This document shows, in pieces, positions 1 through 13,296 of a stretch of 64,000 bases of DNA (position 1 is its first letter; each line of letters starts with the position of its first letter). The notes beneath the pieces were generated by a model. That model saw nothing but the letters and a program-made list of their open reading frames with translations. It was not told where the DNA came from and ran no database searches. This DNA comes from Epiperipatus broadwayi (Eukaryota; Onychophora; Udeonychophora; Euonychophora; Peripatidae), in assembly GCA_028023455.1 (NCBI GenBank), contig JAQFVV010012394.1, positions 31,524,885-31,588,884 of the forward strand, in the 5' to 3' direction. The position numbers and the translations under genes were made by a program.

Positions 1-449
1 TTCACTGTATATGCATCCGCATATTCAATTATGATCACATATGTACATTCATATTTGTGCCCTAATGTATGCATAAAGTGTGGTTCAACTTGAATTAAAC
101 TTTTTGTATTTGTCTGGAGATTAGATTGAGTAAAGTGAATTGAATTATTATCCTGCTGGGGTTGGCTATGTAAAGCAATGGCAAATTTAAAATATTTAAT
201 CAACGCATGATCACAAATCAACCAATCACTTTGTAATGACTGAAAGTAAGGTTTAAAAGTGAGTTTTGATTGATGCAAGTTTTATTTTTATTAGAAATTT
301 TAAAATCTGAATGATATTGTTGTCATAATTTATTTGACTCTAATTTTAAGCGTGCGTGCACACACACACACACATATATAAATAATTCTCAGTAATGCTT
401 GCTTATCTGTTATTAAGGAAATACTCAATTTTCATTTATTATAAACAAA

Positions 450-660
450 GGCAAAACTCCCCATACAGTAGTGCCACCCTGTGCCAAACAGAGTAATCAA
501 TGGATGCCAGAAGGCTTGTGCATAAAATCCCTATCTAGTGCCTACTCATCCAATTGATTACTCTGTTTGGCACAGGGTGGCACTACTGTATGGGGAGTTT
601 TGCCTTTGTTTACAACAAATTATGTGCTAGTAAGAGATGGTGATCATGTGATGTTTGATG
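450..660 (+). mobile_element. Foldback (MITE-like) element, copy 1
   Basis: Two arms of about 50-60 bp form a near-perfect inverted repeat. The left starts GGCAAAACTCCCCATACAG at 450 and the right ends in its reverse complement at 604. The loop contains AGAAGGCTTGTGCATAAAAT and CTAGTGCCTACTCATCCA. A non-palindromic tail (about 605-660, including GTGATCATGTGATGTTT) follows only the right arm, and the same tail follows the other copies at 12350, 36141 and 61215 (inverted). I see no transposase. Classification is open: a DNA-transposon MITE, or a hairpin-bearing non-autonomous element of another class. Confidence 0.8.
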
Positions 661-799
661 GTTTTCCATTTATTATCTGAGAGTTCCCTTGTCGATAACA
701 GATAGCTGATATTCTAGCGTTGGCTGATGTAAGTTAATTTACATTTAACTAAATATCTATGTACATTTATGGCTTAACATATATATTGTACTCTTATTA

Positions 800-3700
800 A
801 TGAGATACTAGCACTCCTCCAGCTATTCCAAGTACCATCCCTTCCATCATAACTAATCAAGACAACACAAGTGACTGTTTAAAACTTAAACAGCAACTAG
901 ATCATAATAATAGTACATCTAATAAATTACCTGACTAATGATTCAAAATAAATATAATAACAACTAAAGTTAAATAATCTATAAATCCATTAATTAATTT
1001 AAGTACTAAGTAATTAAAGATTAAATTAAATGCCTGCTCATCTACAATTAAAGTAATTTAAATACTAGCTCAATCTATTAACAACAATGGTTTGATTAAA
1101 GATTAAAAATCATGAAACTCAAAATAAAACATCCAGTAAGGTAAACATTTAGTTTAACATTAAGAACATACCCTGAAAAATACATTTAAACAATGGCAGA
1201 TAAATATCACCCCTATCTACTTCCCTAAACTATCAGTAATATTCCCATGACTCCCATGTTACATAAATAAAGTATAATTAACATTACTAAATTAAATTGA
1301 ATATTAAAATACATTATACCCTTCTATTTAATACAATAACACATCATTAAATACAATTCCTAATATACTCTAATTCTAAGCTAAATCTTAATCTCAGAGT
1401 CATCTTATTATTCTAACAATTAAACATTTAATAATATAGCTACAAATAATGAGGGATTTTACATATACCCAGCTATATCATAACAGTAATAATATCCCAG
1501 AACTGTTATTTTAAAAAAATATCTACTTAATTTGCTCATCAAATAAGACAAATTAAAATTGTAGACTACAACAAATAATATTTATTGGATTAAATAAAGT
1601 CAAAAAATATTTTTTATTTTATTACGCATTACAGTTCTTATTATGTTCTTTATGTGGCATATTAAGAAATATAAAGCTTGGTTATAATTATCATATCAGA
1701 TTATGATAAAAAATTGCATTATACACATCTCCATATTTAATAAATAACATCTTCAGAAATTATAATCTAATAATCATACTGTATCTTCTATAAATCATGT
1801 GCAATAATGTGAATATATAATTAATCTTTATAATACATGTGTGTGGTTAAAAAGATCCATAATAACTTGGACACAGCAAGAAAGAAACTCTCAAAACGTA
1901 AAATTAATTTAAAACAAATGCTGACAATTTATTATAACAACTATGATTTCAAAATTTACAAAATATAATATTTACATGTCTTTAATTATTCAAAATTCAC
2001 AAAATAAAATAAAAAATTATATTCAATGAAAAAATATTTACACAATAAGAATAAGAATATTAAATAGTTTCCAGTTCAACTATTTATCATCAAGTAACAC
2101 GATGAAAACAAAATATACTTCTATAATAATTCTATTACCTTTTTTAAAACTATATCATTAATAAGCATTAACATTATTATTATGCAAAAACATTCATAAA
2201 TAATTGTGGGTTTTATAATAAAAATATTCCTAGATAATGACATATTTCTATAATTTTTTCCATGAAATATTCACATTCCTTATCCACATAGTTTATTAAT
2301 ACCATTATACATTAATAAAGAAAAACATATTATTTAATAGCAATAAGTTCTCCAGTCCATAATCTATAATAATATATTTTTATAATAACTCTATATCTTT
2401 TTATAGATACTTTCATATTTCTCTATACCTTCTCTATACTTATGTTTATTTTATTCACTGAAACAAGCATAATTATTTTCAATAATCTAAAACCTATTAA
2501 ACATATGGTATTTACTTACACCAGATTTTTTGATGTTAATAACATTCAGGTTTCACTTTCCTTCACACTTTTTATAATTATAATATGCATTTAATACTCT
2601 CTTAATCTCTTACAATATTAGGAATATCAAAGCATTCCATAAAACTTTATTTCCCATTAATTTTTCAGCATTTGTGAAATATTGTACTCTTCTTGCCTTC
2701 CAAAAAATTCTAATATCATTTTATATTCTAGCCATTATTCTATCAAATATTTTATTAACAGTATTACTTATGATGAAGGAACCAGTAGTGATGAATAGTG
2801 ATTGAAAGTTAGGGATACAAAACTACAAGAACTATAAATAAGCAGTAGAAACATGGGTCCAGAGCCTAAGGCCACATATTCTTGTGTCCACCTTAAATTC
2901 TTATCATAGCTTCTCTTTGAGCACTTACTGATTTCTGGAAAGAAATGCTACTGACCATGAATTATAAAATATACAGAACTCTGTTAACTGTATTTTAGTT
3001 AGCAGTCACAAAACTATATTCAATATTTGAAAGATAATATTTTATATTCAAAATATCCCTATTACCACAGGATTTTGTTTCCACTACTATCCCAAACCAC
3101 TAACTATTATTGTATACACTTGGAATATTGCAAAGAAATAAATTTTAACATCTTAACATAAAAATAATTTCTAAATTTCCTTTTACATCATTCACTGTAA
3201 TGTCAAGAAGATTCAATATTGTATCAACAAATGATTGCAAATATTTCACAATAATAAATACTTTCCTTCAAATTCTTTCTTTATATAATAATTCAGAAAT
3301 TAAACAGGCAAGTTTGTATCTAAATAGATACTGTTTGTAACATTTTAGTAGTAATTGTACATGGGATGTAAAAAGAATCTAATATATAATATACATACTC
3401 CTACTTTCACTTATAATATGTATATTTATACATTAAACAATTCAAAACAAAACAACACTCTCCATATAGTAGTGCCATCATGTGATATTTATACATTCAC
3501 ATGATGTTCAAAAATCAATTAATGTATCATACATAAATAAAATAAGCATACTATTTTTTTCATGTTATTTATCACTTTCATAAATAAACAAATACCCATA
3601 TAAAATTTCAATACATATCAATAACATTTTACCTTAATCTTATCCTTAGGATTAATAATGCAAAGACATCCTCTCTGGTTGATGTTTTTTTCATTTGAAA

Positions 3701-5870
3701 ATTATGGCCTTATTATTCATTGCAGAAAAATATTAATTTTTCTGTCACCTTTCTATTTTTTTATTTGTTTTAGTACCAAATATTCAAATGAAATTTACAT
3801 ACCATATACATATTAAATAATATCTTAAACCTAAAAATAAATAATTATTAACTTATATAACTATATTTCTTAACTAAGACAATAAAAAAATAAAATACTA
3901 AAATGTCCTAGAAATCTTGCTTGAAGTTAAACTTGGGATGCAGCACAGTTATCATGACTATGTACAGTTAACTAACAGACATTTTTTCTTCATCTTTCTA
4001 CTCACTCAATATTAAATCAAACAAAATCCATTTGAAATAGGGGCCATCTATGTAGGATAACAATATTTTTAAATAAGGTTTATTCCATTTATCCAAGATG
4101 ACACAAATTTCATAAAAAAATCACAATAAAAATTAATTATTTAATAAAGTAATTTCATATTTGAAATTCTCATCTTCTATCTGTGTTTAATAAAACTTTG
4201 CAAAATATTTCACTTTAAAGCATCCCTTCAATTTTTATATAAAAGTATCAAATAATTTTAACTTTACTAATAGACAGTTCTTTTACTTTTAAAATTCTTC
4301 TTCCATGTATATGCATTTATGCATTCAATTATTAATAACTTGCAAAATTCTCATTATATTATGCATTTAAACAATATTCTCCTCTGGGGTTAATACACAT
4401 TTAAAACAATATTTATAGTTGACTTCTTATTTATAAAAAAATCTTATATTAGTTCATATGTATTTTTATCCTCAACTTGCACAGAACTTGACAAAATATT
4501 CTATAATCTTTCACCTCTCTTTAAAGGTTAGTAGATATATCATTAAAAAAACATTCACAAATAATATATAGCAGACCAGTAAATAGTAAGTTCATTTTCA
4601 CAAAATTGTTAGCTTGCATTCATCCTTTTTCCTTAAATGGGTTCAAATAGTTTTTAATAACTTTCCATGAACAAAAATGGATATAAATATCACATAAAAG
4701 TCTGTCCTCTTCATGGTTAATTATCAAAATTAAACAAGATTATCTTTTTATCACAAACATACAAATATTATTAAAAATAAATTCTTTACAACTCCTTAAT
4801 GTGACTCACCATCTCCAGCATAGTCTCTGAACTATCGGCACATCTGCTGGCTAACTCATATTGTCACAACCAATTATCATATTTCCAGTTGGTTTCATAT
4901 GTAGCACTGATAAGTAATATTTATGGGTCTCACTCTAGTCCATTCTAAAATGACTTCAAATAATTTCTTAAATAATATTAATAATTTTATAATATAATTT
5001 TCAACACTTTACTAACCAAAAAAAATATTTTAAACAAAATTATAACTTTTGAATTGATTGGAAAGAAAAGATTTTAGAGATAATCATCGATTAATGATTA
5101 ATGATTAATTAATGAATTTTCTCCATTGCCACCTTTATTTATAGCTTTAATTAACCATAAATCTCAGACAAGAAAAATTTACATACAAATTAATTTCTCT
5201 GTGTTTTTCTTAAAATAATTTATTTAATAATTTTTAGTAAATAATTTATTTGTAACTTTATTTAAATATTATATTTAAGTATACTTTTAAATACTAAACC
5301 TTTTTATTAACATAAGTTTAAAATATAAAATATTATTTAAGCAATATAATACTAAGTTTGATAATTTTTTAACAGAAATATAAAATAAGTTACATTACTA
5401 AAATTGACAAAAATGATACACCAATTTTAGCAACACAGAAATAATATTAAATAATTTTATCAAGAATATGCATGCACACAGAGTCAAACACACACTATAG
5501 ACCTTATGATATCATTGTTTAATATTTTAAAATAATTAAATCTAAATTATATAAAATACACTGTTAAGACTTACAAAATATTAAATTTTATAAAATTATT
5601 ACTTTAGTATTGCGCTACTGACTTATTAATATTATACTATAAATATTATATTATAGATTAACTTTATAAGTAAATTTAAATATTATAGCTTTAAAATAAT
5701 TTAAATTATTTTTTCAATCAAATAAACATTATATTTTAACCTGCCTTAGATATAGAATAACATATAATAAAAGTTAGATAAAAAATTTTTTTATATAAAA
5801 CTGATTATACTATATATTTATAATGCTCTATGGCAAAATATCAAGATCACAATATACATTTATATGTTCT
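800..5870. other. G-poor, strand-asymmetric intron block
   Basis: No gene is recognisable in this stretch of about 5 kb. Its plus strand is strikingly short of G relative to C. For example 1321-1380 holds 1 G and 12 C. The sequence is mostly A/T-rich short words with no long ORF and no clear tandem period. From about 6.2 kb the asymmetry reverses (6361-6420 has 18 G and 3 C). Its origin is unknown. Confidence 0.6.
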
Positions 5871-8252
5871 TCTTTGAGGGCTTAAGAAAATAAAAAGGTG
5901 CAAATTCAAATGTCCCTAACATGTTATTATCAAAGTAGATGTTATTATTATGTAACTATTAATATAGTAAATTAAAATGGATTGGGAATCTCATCAGTAT
6001 GCAGTAGTCATAACAATGTGATTACTAGCTCTTAGCTCAAATTTAAATTCAAAAAACACCTTGGTTTTTTTCTTATCCATTGTCTGAAAATTCTTGACTG
6101 AAATATTGAATTACCTTGAAGATAGGATGAATGTGCATGTAATAGTCTTTTTGATTAATTTTTTATAACCATAAAAGGCTAAACTAAATTGTGCTTCTTA
6201 TACCCAGGGAACTGTTAAATTACAATCAAGGCAACAGATTGTAGCTGACAGCAGAAGGTTTTGAGAAAACATGGATTGTGAATAGAGATTTATAACTTTT
6301 TTAGGTGCCTACAACTGCAGATAATTTTCAAATGAAGACAATTGCGTGCATTTTACGAATAACTGGCTAATATTATATGTGATATTGTTGGACTTTGTGA
6401 AGTTAGGGGGGAAAAGTGAAGAATCAATTGCTTTATAAAGTGAATAAGTACTTTACTACAGAAGCATAAGTATTGGAAGTACAAATGAAGTATCATTCAT
6501 TATAGACAAAAAATGGAAAAATAACATTGTGAAGATTGAAGGTACATCAGACAGATTGACAAGATTCATCATTCAAATTACTGGAAGATATCAATTGTAG
6601 ATAATTCAGGTTTAAGTCCCAACAAGTTTTCATTGTAATAATGGCATAGAGGAATTTTATATAGATATATGACATATTTATGATCAGACTGAGAAAATTT
6701 TACAATTTTTCAAGAGTCTTTTTAATGCTAAAATTGGTAAACTACTGAAAGATGTAAATGATGTGGGTAAATGTATTTATATTGATAGAAATAAGAGAGA
6801 ATAGACTTGTGGTGTTTTCAGAAAAACTTTATATTATAAATGCTTTCTGTGAAAAAAGTGCTAACTCTGAGCTATACTATGAATTAATGTAATTGGTACA
6901 TATTTCTTCTATGTAGCATTTTATTATATATACATATTTATTATTTATATATTGTAAAGATTGATGTCTGTTAATGTCAAAAAAAAAAGACACTATGAGA
7001 ATAGCAATTTAAATTTGAATTTTTTTTTTTGTATATATTTATATGTCTTAGGCATACATTTAAACTGAGATAAGTTACAAGTTATAAGATAAATGGGTAC
7101 TAATTTAGAATGTAGTCTCTGTCAATTTGGTTTCTAGGGGAGCCCCAAAACCAACACTGACACAGCCAAATGATTAACGATCTTTAAAAAATATCTCCAA
7201 AATTAAGTGTTTTAAATATTAATTGCTATACTATTGTTTTTGTAATTCTCCATTCTCATATTTGTACATATTTTTATGTTATTTGATATTTTTTAATTAT
7301 GTGTAATGTTTTTTTTTTTAATTTTAATATTTATTATGGACTTAATAATTTTTTATTTGTTGATCAAATATTATTTGCTCAACTATTGGTTTTTGAAATT
7401 GTCCTCCCTTCCATTGGTTTATATATCTTAGTATTTTAATATTTTATACTGAGCAGAACTCATGTACTAAAAACTAATATTTATGATAGTAATTTTATTT
7501 ATGTAAGTCACGTGACACTGGTCATTTTTATGTCTATTTGGTAACGTTTTATTCAGATAGTAATTTGATTTTTTTGTTTTGCATGATTATGCTAGCTAAT
7601 TTTTTTTCCCTTATTTGCTAACTACTGATGTTTGCCAAATATTGTTTTGAAATTTTTATTTTTAATAATACTCTCATTTCCGTGTTTTTTAATTTTTGAT
7701 AAAAATTATAATTTTTTGTGGACTGAATAAAATGTTTGAAATACTTCATTTTGGTGATCTTATTTAAGATCATTTGTTGCGATTTTTAAATTGTAATATA
7801 CACAGTAATTAGAACACTTGTAACATTGCCAACTGGTTTTATCAGAATTCATTTAGTGCTTGTTTGTGTTATGATTTTGAAAGTGTCCTCAGAAATCACA
7901 AGGGCCGAGAGCATATTCTAAAACCAGTACCGATAAATGTTAATTGTTGAAAATTAACAATAACTCAAAAGAGTAATTCAATATGGTCTTTAAAATATCT
8001 ACTATTATTGTTATTTAAAGAATTGCTAAATAGTACTTTTATATTAAAAAAGAATCATTATTAATAATAGCAGCACAAACACACACATATATATATTAAC
8101 CAGTTATACATACTACATTTTATTTCTTTTTTAAATGATATTATTAACATTAAATGTTTTCTCCTGTTATTTTATGGGCATAATTTTAAATCACTTAATA
8201 GCTGAAAATTATTTTACTTGCTGCTGTATGTAATTATTTATTTTATTTATAG

Positions 8253-8375
8253 GTGTTATGGGCAGAACAACAGACAGTTCAAATACGAACTAAAAGAGGA
8301 GATATGAGGTTGCCAACACGAAGAAAAGATGCAATTAGTTTTAATGATCCGTTATGGGATCATCAATGGTATTTG
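8253..8375 (+). CDS. PCSK1: Proprotein convertase exon: propeptide end, cleavage site and catalytic-domain start
   Basis: This 123-bp internal exon has 41 codons in phase 0 at both ends. It is bounded by an acceptor AG at 8251-8252 and a donor GTAAGT at 8376. The translation begins VLWAEQQ and ends NDPLWDHQWYL, which matches the block in PC1/3-type convertases that closes the propeptide and opens the catalytic domain. Residues 12-15 (RTKR) are the expected autocatalytic maturation site. These enzymes are calcium-dependent serine endoproteases of the secretory pathway that cut prohormones after paired basic residues. An additional basic cluster, TRRK at residues 22-25, lies just after the maturation site. 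The phase-0 boundary after WYL falls where I recall it in vertebrate PCSK1. The paralogue call rests partly on the next exon. Furin or PC4 is less likely, and PC2 differs clearly in this block. The rest of the gene is outside the window. Confidence 0.93.
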
Positions 8376-8519
8376 GTAAGTGTCTGATTGGACTTTGTTT
8401 AAATAGCACGATGTGTATGTAGGAGTATATAATTTAAAATAATTTTTAATTCCAATATAAAGAATGATGTTTCAAGACGTTTATAACTCTATATTTCTAT
8501 TTCATTTACTTTTTTTAAA

Positions 8520-8702
8520 AAAATTCCACTTTTTCACATCACTCCACACACTTCCTTATTTCATTCATCCATCTCACATGTGGTCTCTTTCTAAGTGTTT
8601 ACAATTTCTTAGAATCCAGTTTAAGATTTCAACTGTCTATTTATTATCATCACCTCTAATAATATGTTTAGTCCAAGTCGACTTCAATCTCTTAATTCTT
8701 TG
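8520..8702 (-). mobile_element. RTE/BovB-like LINE 3' fragment
   Basis: Read on the minus strand, this matches the C-terminal coding end of the RTE family found repeatedly in this window. The words TTCATCCATCTCACATGTGG and TTAGAATCCAGTTTAAGATT correspond to the conserved HVRWMDE and EILNWIP protein blocks. It is severely 5'-truncated, and its 3' tail is degraded. Confidence 0.75.
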
Positions 8703-9055
8703 AATGGTATTATATCATATATTAGTCTTTAATTCTCTTAAATAAATAAATAACCCATTGACTTTATTGCTCTTCTCTGGAGTTCACAAAAAGTTTGAGA
8801 GGAAGATGTGAAAAATGGGATCAACCTAAAAATCTTAGTCTGACAATCTATCATTGCCCAAAATCACATTGTCTTTTTCATGTCTAGAAATCTTGTTTTT
8901 CTATTTCTATAGTAAACTCCATTTTTTAATTGCTTCAATGCTTGGACTAATTGAAATTCTTTTCTATTGTCATCTGTATTGTTTGTAATAGAAAAAATCA
9001 TTTTTGCATTTCTATAAAGTGTTTTAAGACAATTAGTATAATATAATTCAAAAAT

Positions 9056-9527
9056 GGGAGATTTTCATATAAATAACTTAATATTGAAAATAAATGTGCT
9101 TATGTGTTTAAAAAGGAGGTTTTTAATAAACTTGTTTTACCAGTTCTTACTTATGAATCTTAAACCTGGACATTTAACAGAAGAGCAATACAAACCCTTC
9201 AGACCACTCAATGAAGTATGGAGAAATGCATGTTAGAAATAACAAGAAGTGATTGAAAATAAAATACATGGGTGAGAGAACAAACAGGTCTTATTGACAT
9301 CATTGAAAGAATTAAGAGACTGAAGTGGAGTTGGGCTGGATATAAAGATAGAAGAGATGATAATAGATGGACAGTTGAAATCTTAAACTGGTTTCCAACA
9401 TCTAGAAAGAGGCCACATGTGCAATGGATGAAAAGTGTGCTTGGATGATGTAGAGAAAATAGGCTAGAGATTGGTAAAAATGGATTGAATGTGGAGAGAT
9501 CTTCATTCTGCAATGGATAATGATGAT
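9056..9527 (+). mobile_element. RTE/BovB-like LINE 3' fragment
   Basis: Plus-strand reading in broken frames gives the blocks LKINVLMCLKRR, WVREQTGLIDIIERIKRLKW and RWTVEILNW, then ends at AATGGATAATGATGATGAAT. Stops and frameshifts interrupt the coding sequence. It lies head-to-tail opposite the fragment at 8520, a separate insertion. Confidence 0.8.
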
Positions 9528-9680
9528 GAATCAAGATTTACTTTTTCCATGAAAACCATGGGAGTTTTACCTTAAAGTGTTTTTTAAGAAATAAATGCCT
9601 ACTCATTCTCTTCACATATATGTTCTAGTAAAGATGAAATTTTACAAAATATTGGACTTTCTAGTATTAAAACAAAAGAA

Positions 9681-9865
9681 TACAATTTATCCAAACTTCA
9701 AACACTTTTTAGCAAAACTTTATTTGTACATACACCTACGTTTCGACTGACCTGCAGTCTTCTTCAGAATAACCTTACTCTGAAGAAGACTGCAGGTCAG
9801 TCAAAACATAGGTGTATGTACAAATAAAGTTTTTCTAAAAAGTGTTTGAAGTTTGATAAATTGTA
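9681..9865. mobile_element. Inverted pair of Penelope-like element ends (foldback)
   Basis: Two arms of about 87 bp (9681-9768 and 9779-9865) are inverted copies around a 10-bp centre. Each arm contains a signature common at Penelope-like ends: paired CTTCTTCAG/CTGAAGAAG, then GTCAGTC followed by an AAAC(G/A)TAGGTGTATG block and AATAAAG. The arms have a few mismatches, so the pair is not brand new. No coding sequence is present. Assignment to Penelope rests on this motif and on the same arrangement in the better-supported pairs at 24164 and 60607. Confidence 0.6.
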
Positions 9866-10263
9866 TTTGTATGATATTATGGCAAACATAAAGAAAAGTG
9901 TGATTTTGGTAAAACAAAAGAACCTTTCTATTCTAGTGACATCTACAGTAGGATTGAGTAATTATTGATTAATAGACTATAATCCATTTAAACCCCTTCT
10001 ACATAGTGATTTCTAGATGTTGTCTGTATTGTTAAGCTTGAAATTCAATTTTGCAAAATATTGAGTTGTTGAGTTGTGCATCTAACAACTAGATTTAACT
10101 TCATATTTTATTCAAGTTAAAGGCCTAAGAATTTTTAAATGTTGGCTTGGGTTCAAAACCTTAAAATGTTTTAAATATTAAGCCTTTAGCTTGCATAATA
10201 AAATGGAGTTAAAGGTAGAAAATTCTTTTTTTTTTTACACATTCATGTCACTTTGTTTGAGGT

Positions 10264-10515
10264 TTAGCAATCAATAGATGCCAGATTATAATGTTTAATA
10301 AATCTCTATCTAGTATGATTTTATTCAATTTCCCAAATAAGATTGTAGATTTTGGTTTTTATCAGTAAGGAGTTTTGGATTTTGCAGTCATATATGTGGA
10401 TCTTTCAGATTTAATGCACTTTTGGTCTGACAGCCATCTTTTACATTTTTATTCTGCTGTCAACCTATGAGCTCAAACTGAAAAATAAATGTCTTTAATC
10501 TAAGCCAACATGCTT
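10264..10515 (+). repeat. Old dispersed repeat sharing the foldback family's core
   Basis: The segment CAATAGATGCCAGATTATAA, then CTATCTAGTATGATTTTATTCAA, then TATCAGTAAGGAGTTTTGGAT aligns with the internal core of the long foldback copy at 61215. It continues about 130 bp further in a way shared with 26755-27005. Divergence is high. It looks like an old copy of a 250-bp element from which the foldback family derives, or which it captured. Confidence 0.5.
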
Positions 10516-12349
10516 GTATAGTTATATTGATTAAAAACCCAGTTCAGTATTTTTATATTATAGTGTCCTTAGTTTTTTTAATAATTATAATGAACAGTGA
10601 AACTGTTACAAAATAACAAAGCTTCTCACTGATAAAAGTCAAAAGCTAGAAACTAGCCAAAAGATATAGTATAAGACAGCAATGGATAAAAATTTATTAA
10701 GCATTACCATATAAATATTGTTTACTAAAGCTTACACTAGGTGGGGTACATGTGGTGAGGAAAAAATACTGATAAATATTATACTATAAGTAGATATGTG
10801 ATGTCCAATTGTGGTTAAAGTGATTTCTAGATGCATAATTGCATAGCTTTCAGCTTTAAATTCCAAGCCAAATAATAAAATCAAAAATCCAAAAATTGGT
10901 CTAATGATAAGGTTTTAAGTGGATTGCAATATAGTAATCCATGATTACTCATCACTTTACAGGTATTACTAGAATGAAAGCTGTTTACTATTGTAAAAGA
11001 TAAAAAAAATAACTGATTCGTTAGTGTTACATCTAACAATGTAAAGAATGTGCAATTGATTTTATCATCCCATTCTAATTTCTGATTCTTTTTAGTATCT
11101 TACAGAGCATTCTAAAATAAAATCTTTTCATCTATTTATTCACCACTGCATCAAAGTCAGCCAAAATGAGGTATATTTAACATCTTTATTTGAATAAACA
11201 GAATACAGTAAATGACATATAAAAAACAAACATGTAGAATTTATAATAAATTTTTTAAAAAACAGAAGTAATAATGATAAATTATTGGAATGGATTAATT
11301 TAAGTGATTATTAAAAATAATAGAATAATTTATTGCTGGGAGTTCACATAAAAGGCAAAATGATGAAGAAGCTGTAACAGAGAATGATAATTTATTAATG
11401 GATGTGATGAGTCATTCAAACTCAGAGAATATCTAACAAGAGTATACCGGCATTATTCACAGCAAAGTGAAAAGTGGGCAAAAAGATATAATGAAGCAAC
11501 TTAAGAAAGATATAAGATATTAATCACAACATTAGTTATTGAAGCAGATATAGATGTGATGGAAACAATCTATTATTATCAAAATTGTGAATAATTCAGA
11601 CTTACTCAGCTCCAACAACTGAGAGATAGGGTAGGATGAGTGTTGTGGTTATATTGTATATTAATTTGTAATTTTAAAAGACAGTCAAATAGCACTTGGG
11701 AAAATTGACATGAAGAATCAAATTAATGATATGTTTCATATTGGTGAGCAGTATTTGAAACTAAGAGTCAGTTGTGAAATTTTTTAACAAATGTTTCTTT
11801 GCTGATTTAGATACTGATTATGATGCGCTACTTCTAGGGGATGAATTTACAGAAATAGGTTCAAGTGGTGATTTGGATTTTGTACAAGTTAATGAGTTGG
11901 TTAAAGTTGTGATTAAAATACTAGCTCTAAGAACTACAATAAGAATAAGACAAGTTTGAAAAGCTGGGTATTATTAAATTACTAAACATCATATGATTAC
12001 CATTTCCTGGTCTCTGTATCTTAAAATGAAAGAATGGAAAATCTTAAAAAGAAATGATATTGAATTGAGGAATTGTTGTTAGAAACTGAATAAACAATGC
12101 TGTATCAACTTAGAATTTTAAGATAAATTAAGAGTACAAAGAAGATAAGCATTTATAGGGATAGATGTATCAAAAAATAAGATCTCTATTTGACTTCTGG
12201 ACATCTTTAAATGCAATAGTTGACTTTTAATCATACTTACTAGACAAATTAAATAAAAGACTAGAAGTAAATACAATAATTTAAATCCAGAAAAATAAAC
12301 CAAAGATAGAATTATTAGCATTAATTCAAGCACAGCAGTGATTAAAACA

Positions 12350-12574
12350 GGCAAAACTCTCCATATAGTAGTGCCACTTAGTGCCAACTAGAGTATTCAA
12401 TGGATTCCAGAAGGCTTGTGCATAGACAGGGATTTTATGCACAAGCCTTCTGGCATCCATTGATTACTCTGGTTGGCACTGAGTGGCACTACTGTATGGA
12501 TAATTTTTGCCTGTTTTAATAACAGATATGAGCTAGCATAAGGAATAGTGATCATGTGATGTTTAGTGATTTAT
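12350..12574 (+). mobile_element. Foldback (MITE-like) element, copy 2
   Basis: The arms are about 75 bp each (12350-12425 and 12436-12511) around a loop of about 10 bp, so this copy is a nearly complete hairpin. The left arm reads GGCAAAACTCTCCATATAG, and the right arm ends in TTTTTGCC. The one-sided tail, with GAGCTAGCATAAGG and GTGATCATGTGATGTTTAG, follows to about 12574. About 340 bp upstream (11984-12012), AAACATCATATGATTACCAT resembles the same tail in the opposite orientation, so a second copy may once have been present. Confidence 0.8.
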
Positions 12575-13175
12575 CATTAGTTTATACAAATTAAACAATT
12601 TAAACAATCTGAATTGGGCTATTAATAAAAAACCAAAATAGAATTATCAAATTATTAAATTTACAAGTGTAATAATTATTTAAAGCATGAATTAATTTTC
12701 AAATCTATTCAAGGAAGAGGATATATTTTTTTAACTAATGTGTACTAATGGTTCATAAAATTGCTCAACCCACATAATGCAATGATGGTGATACACATAC
12801 TAAAAACAATATGGTTAATAAGATTTGCAATGATCTTCAATAATAAAAAGTATAACTGGATTAGGAAACTTGATAAGGATTGGAATAAACATTTCAATCA
12901 GTGTCTAAAATACCTGCCTAAGAAGAATATGTAAAAAATTTGGGGTAGTTCTGTGCCAACAGTATGCTAGATATGGCATAGAATCTTCAAAATCCAAATA
13001 TGCATTTAAAAGCAATATGTGAATAGGTTTTAAATTAAAGTCTAGCATTACCATTATCCTAGTGTTTATAGAGAGGGAATGGGCCATTACAATAGAGCAC
13101 CAGCTATCTATCTTAAGGAGAAATAAGTCTTTATTAAAAGAAGTTTTCAAATCCTACATAACATTAAATAGTTTG

Positions 13176-13296
13176 TGAAAAGGAAGTCAAAAAAGGGAAA
13201 GGTGAAGGGTGGAGAAAGATGAAAGGGAAAGAAGAAAGAGAGAAAAGAAGAAAAAAGGCAAGAAAAGGTAGAGAAAAGACAAAGGGAAAAAGAAAT
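13176..13296 (+). repeat. Polypurine tract
   Basis: About 120 bp in which the plus strand is almost all A and G, with short GGGAAAG and GAAAGAGAG words and only a few scattered T or C. It has no exact repeat unit. It may be simply an expanded low-complexity tract. Confidence 0.8.

Larger units (their letters stand above)
1..8252 (+). other. 3' part of an upstream intron of the convertase gene
   Basis: This is noncoding sequence that ends at the AG (8251-8252) before the first recognised exon. It holds a foldback transposon at 450-660, a short (CA)n tract near 360-375, a fragment resembling the foldback end near 3455-3475, and a long G-poor block from about 0.8 to 5.9 kb. From about 6.2 to 8.2 kb the plus strand is instead richer in G and T. 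I saw no exon for the earlier part of the propeptide and no convincing coding ORF. The intron start is outside the window. Confidence 0.75.
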
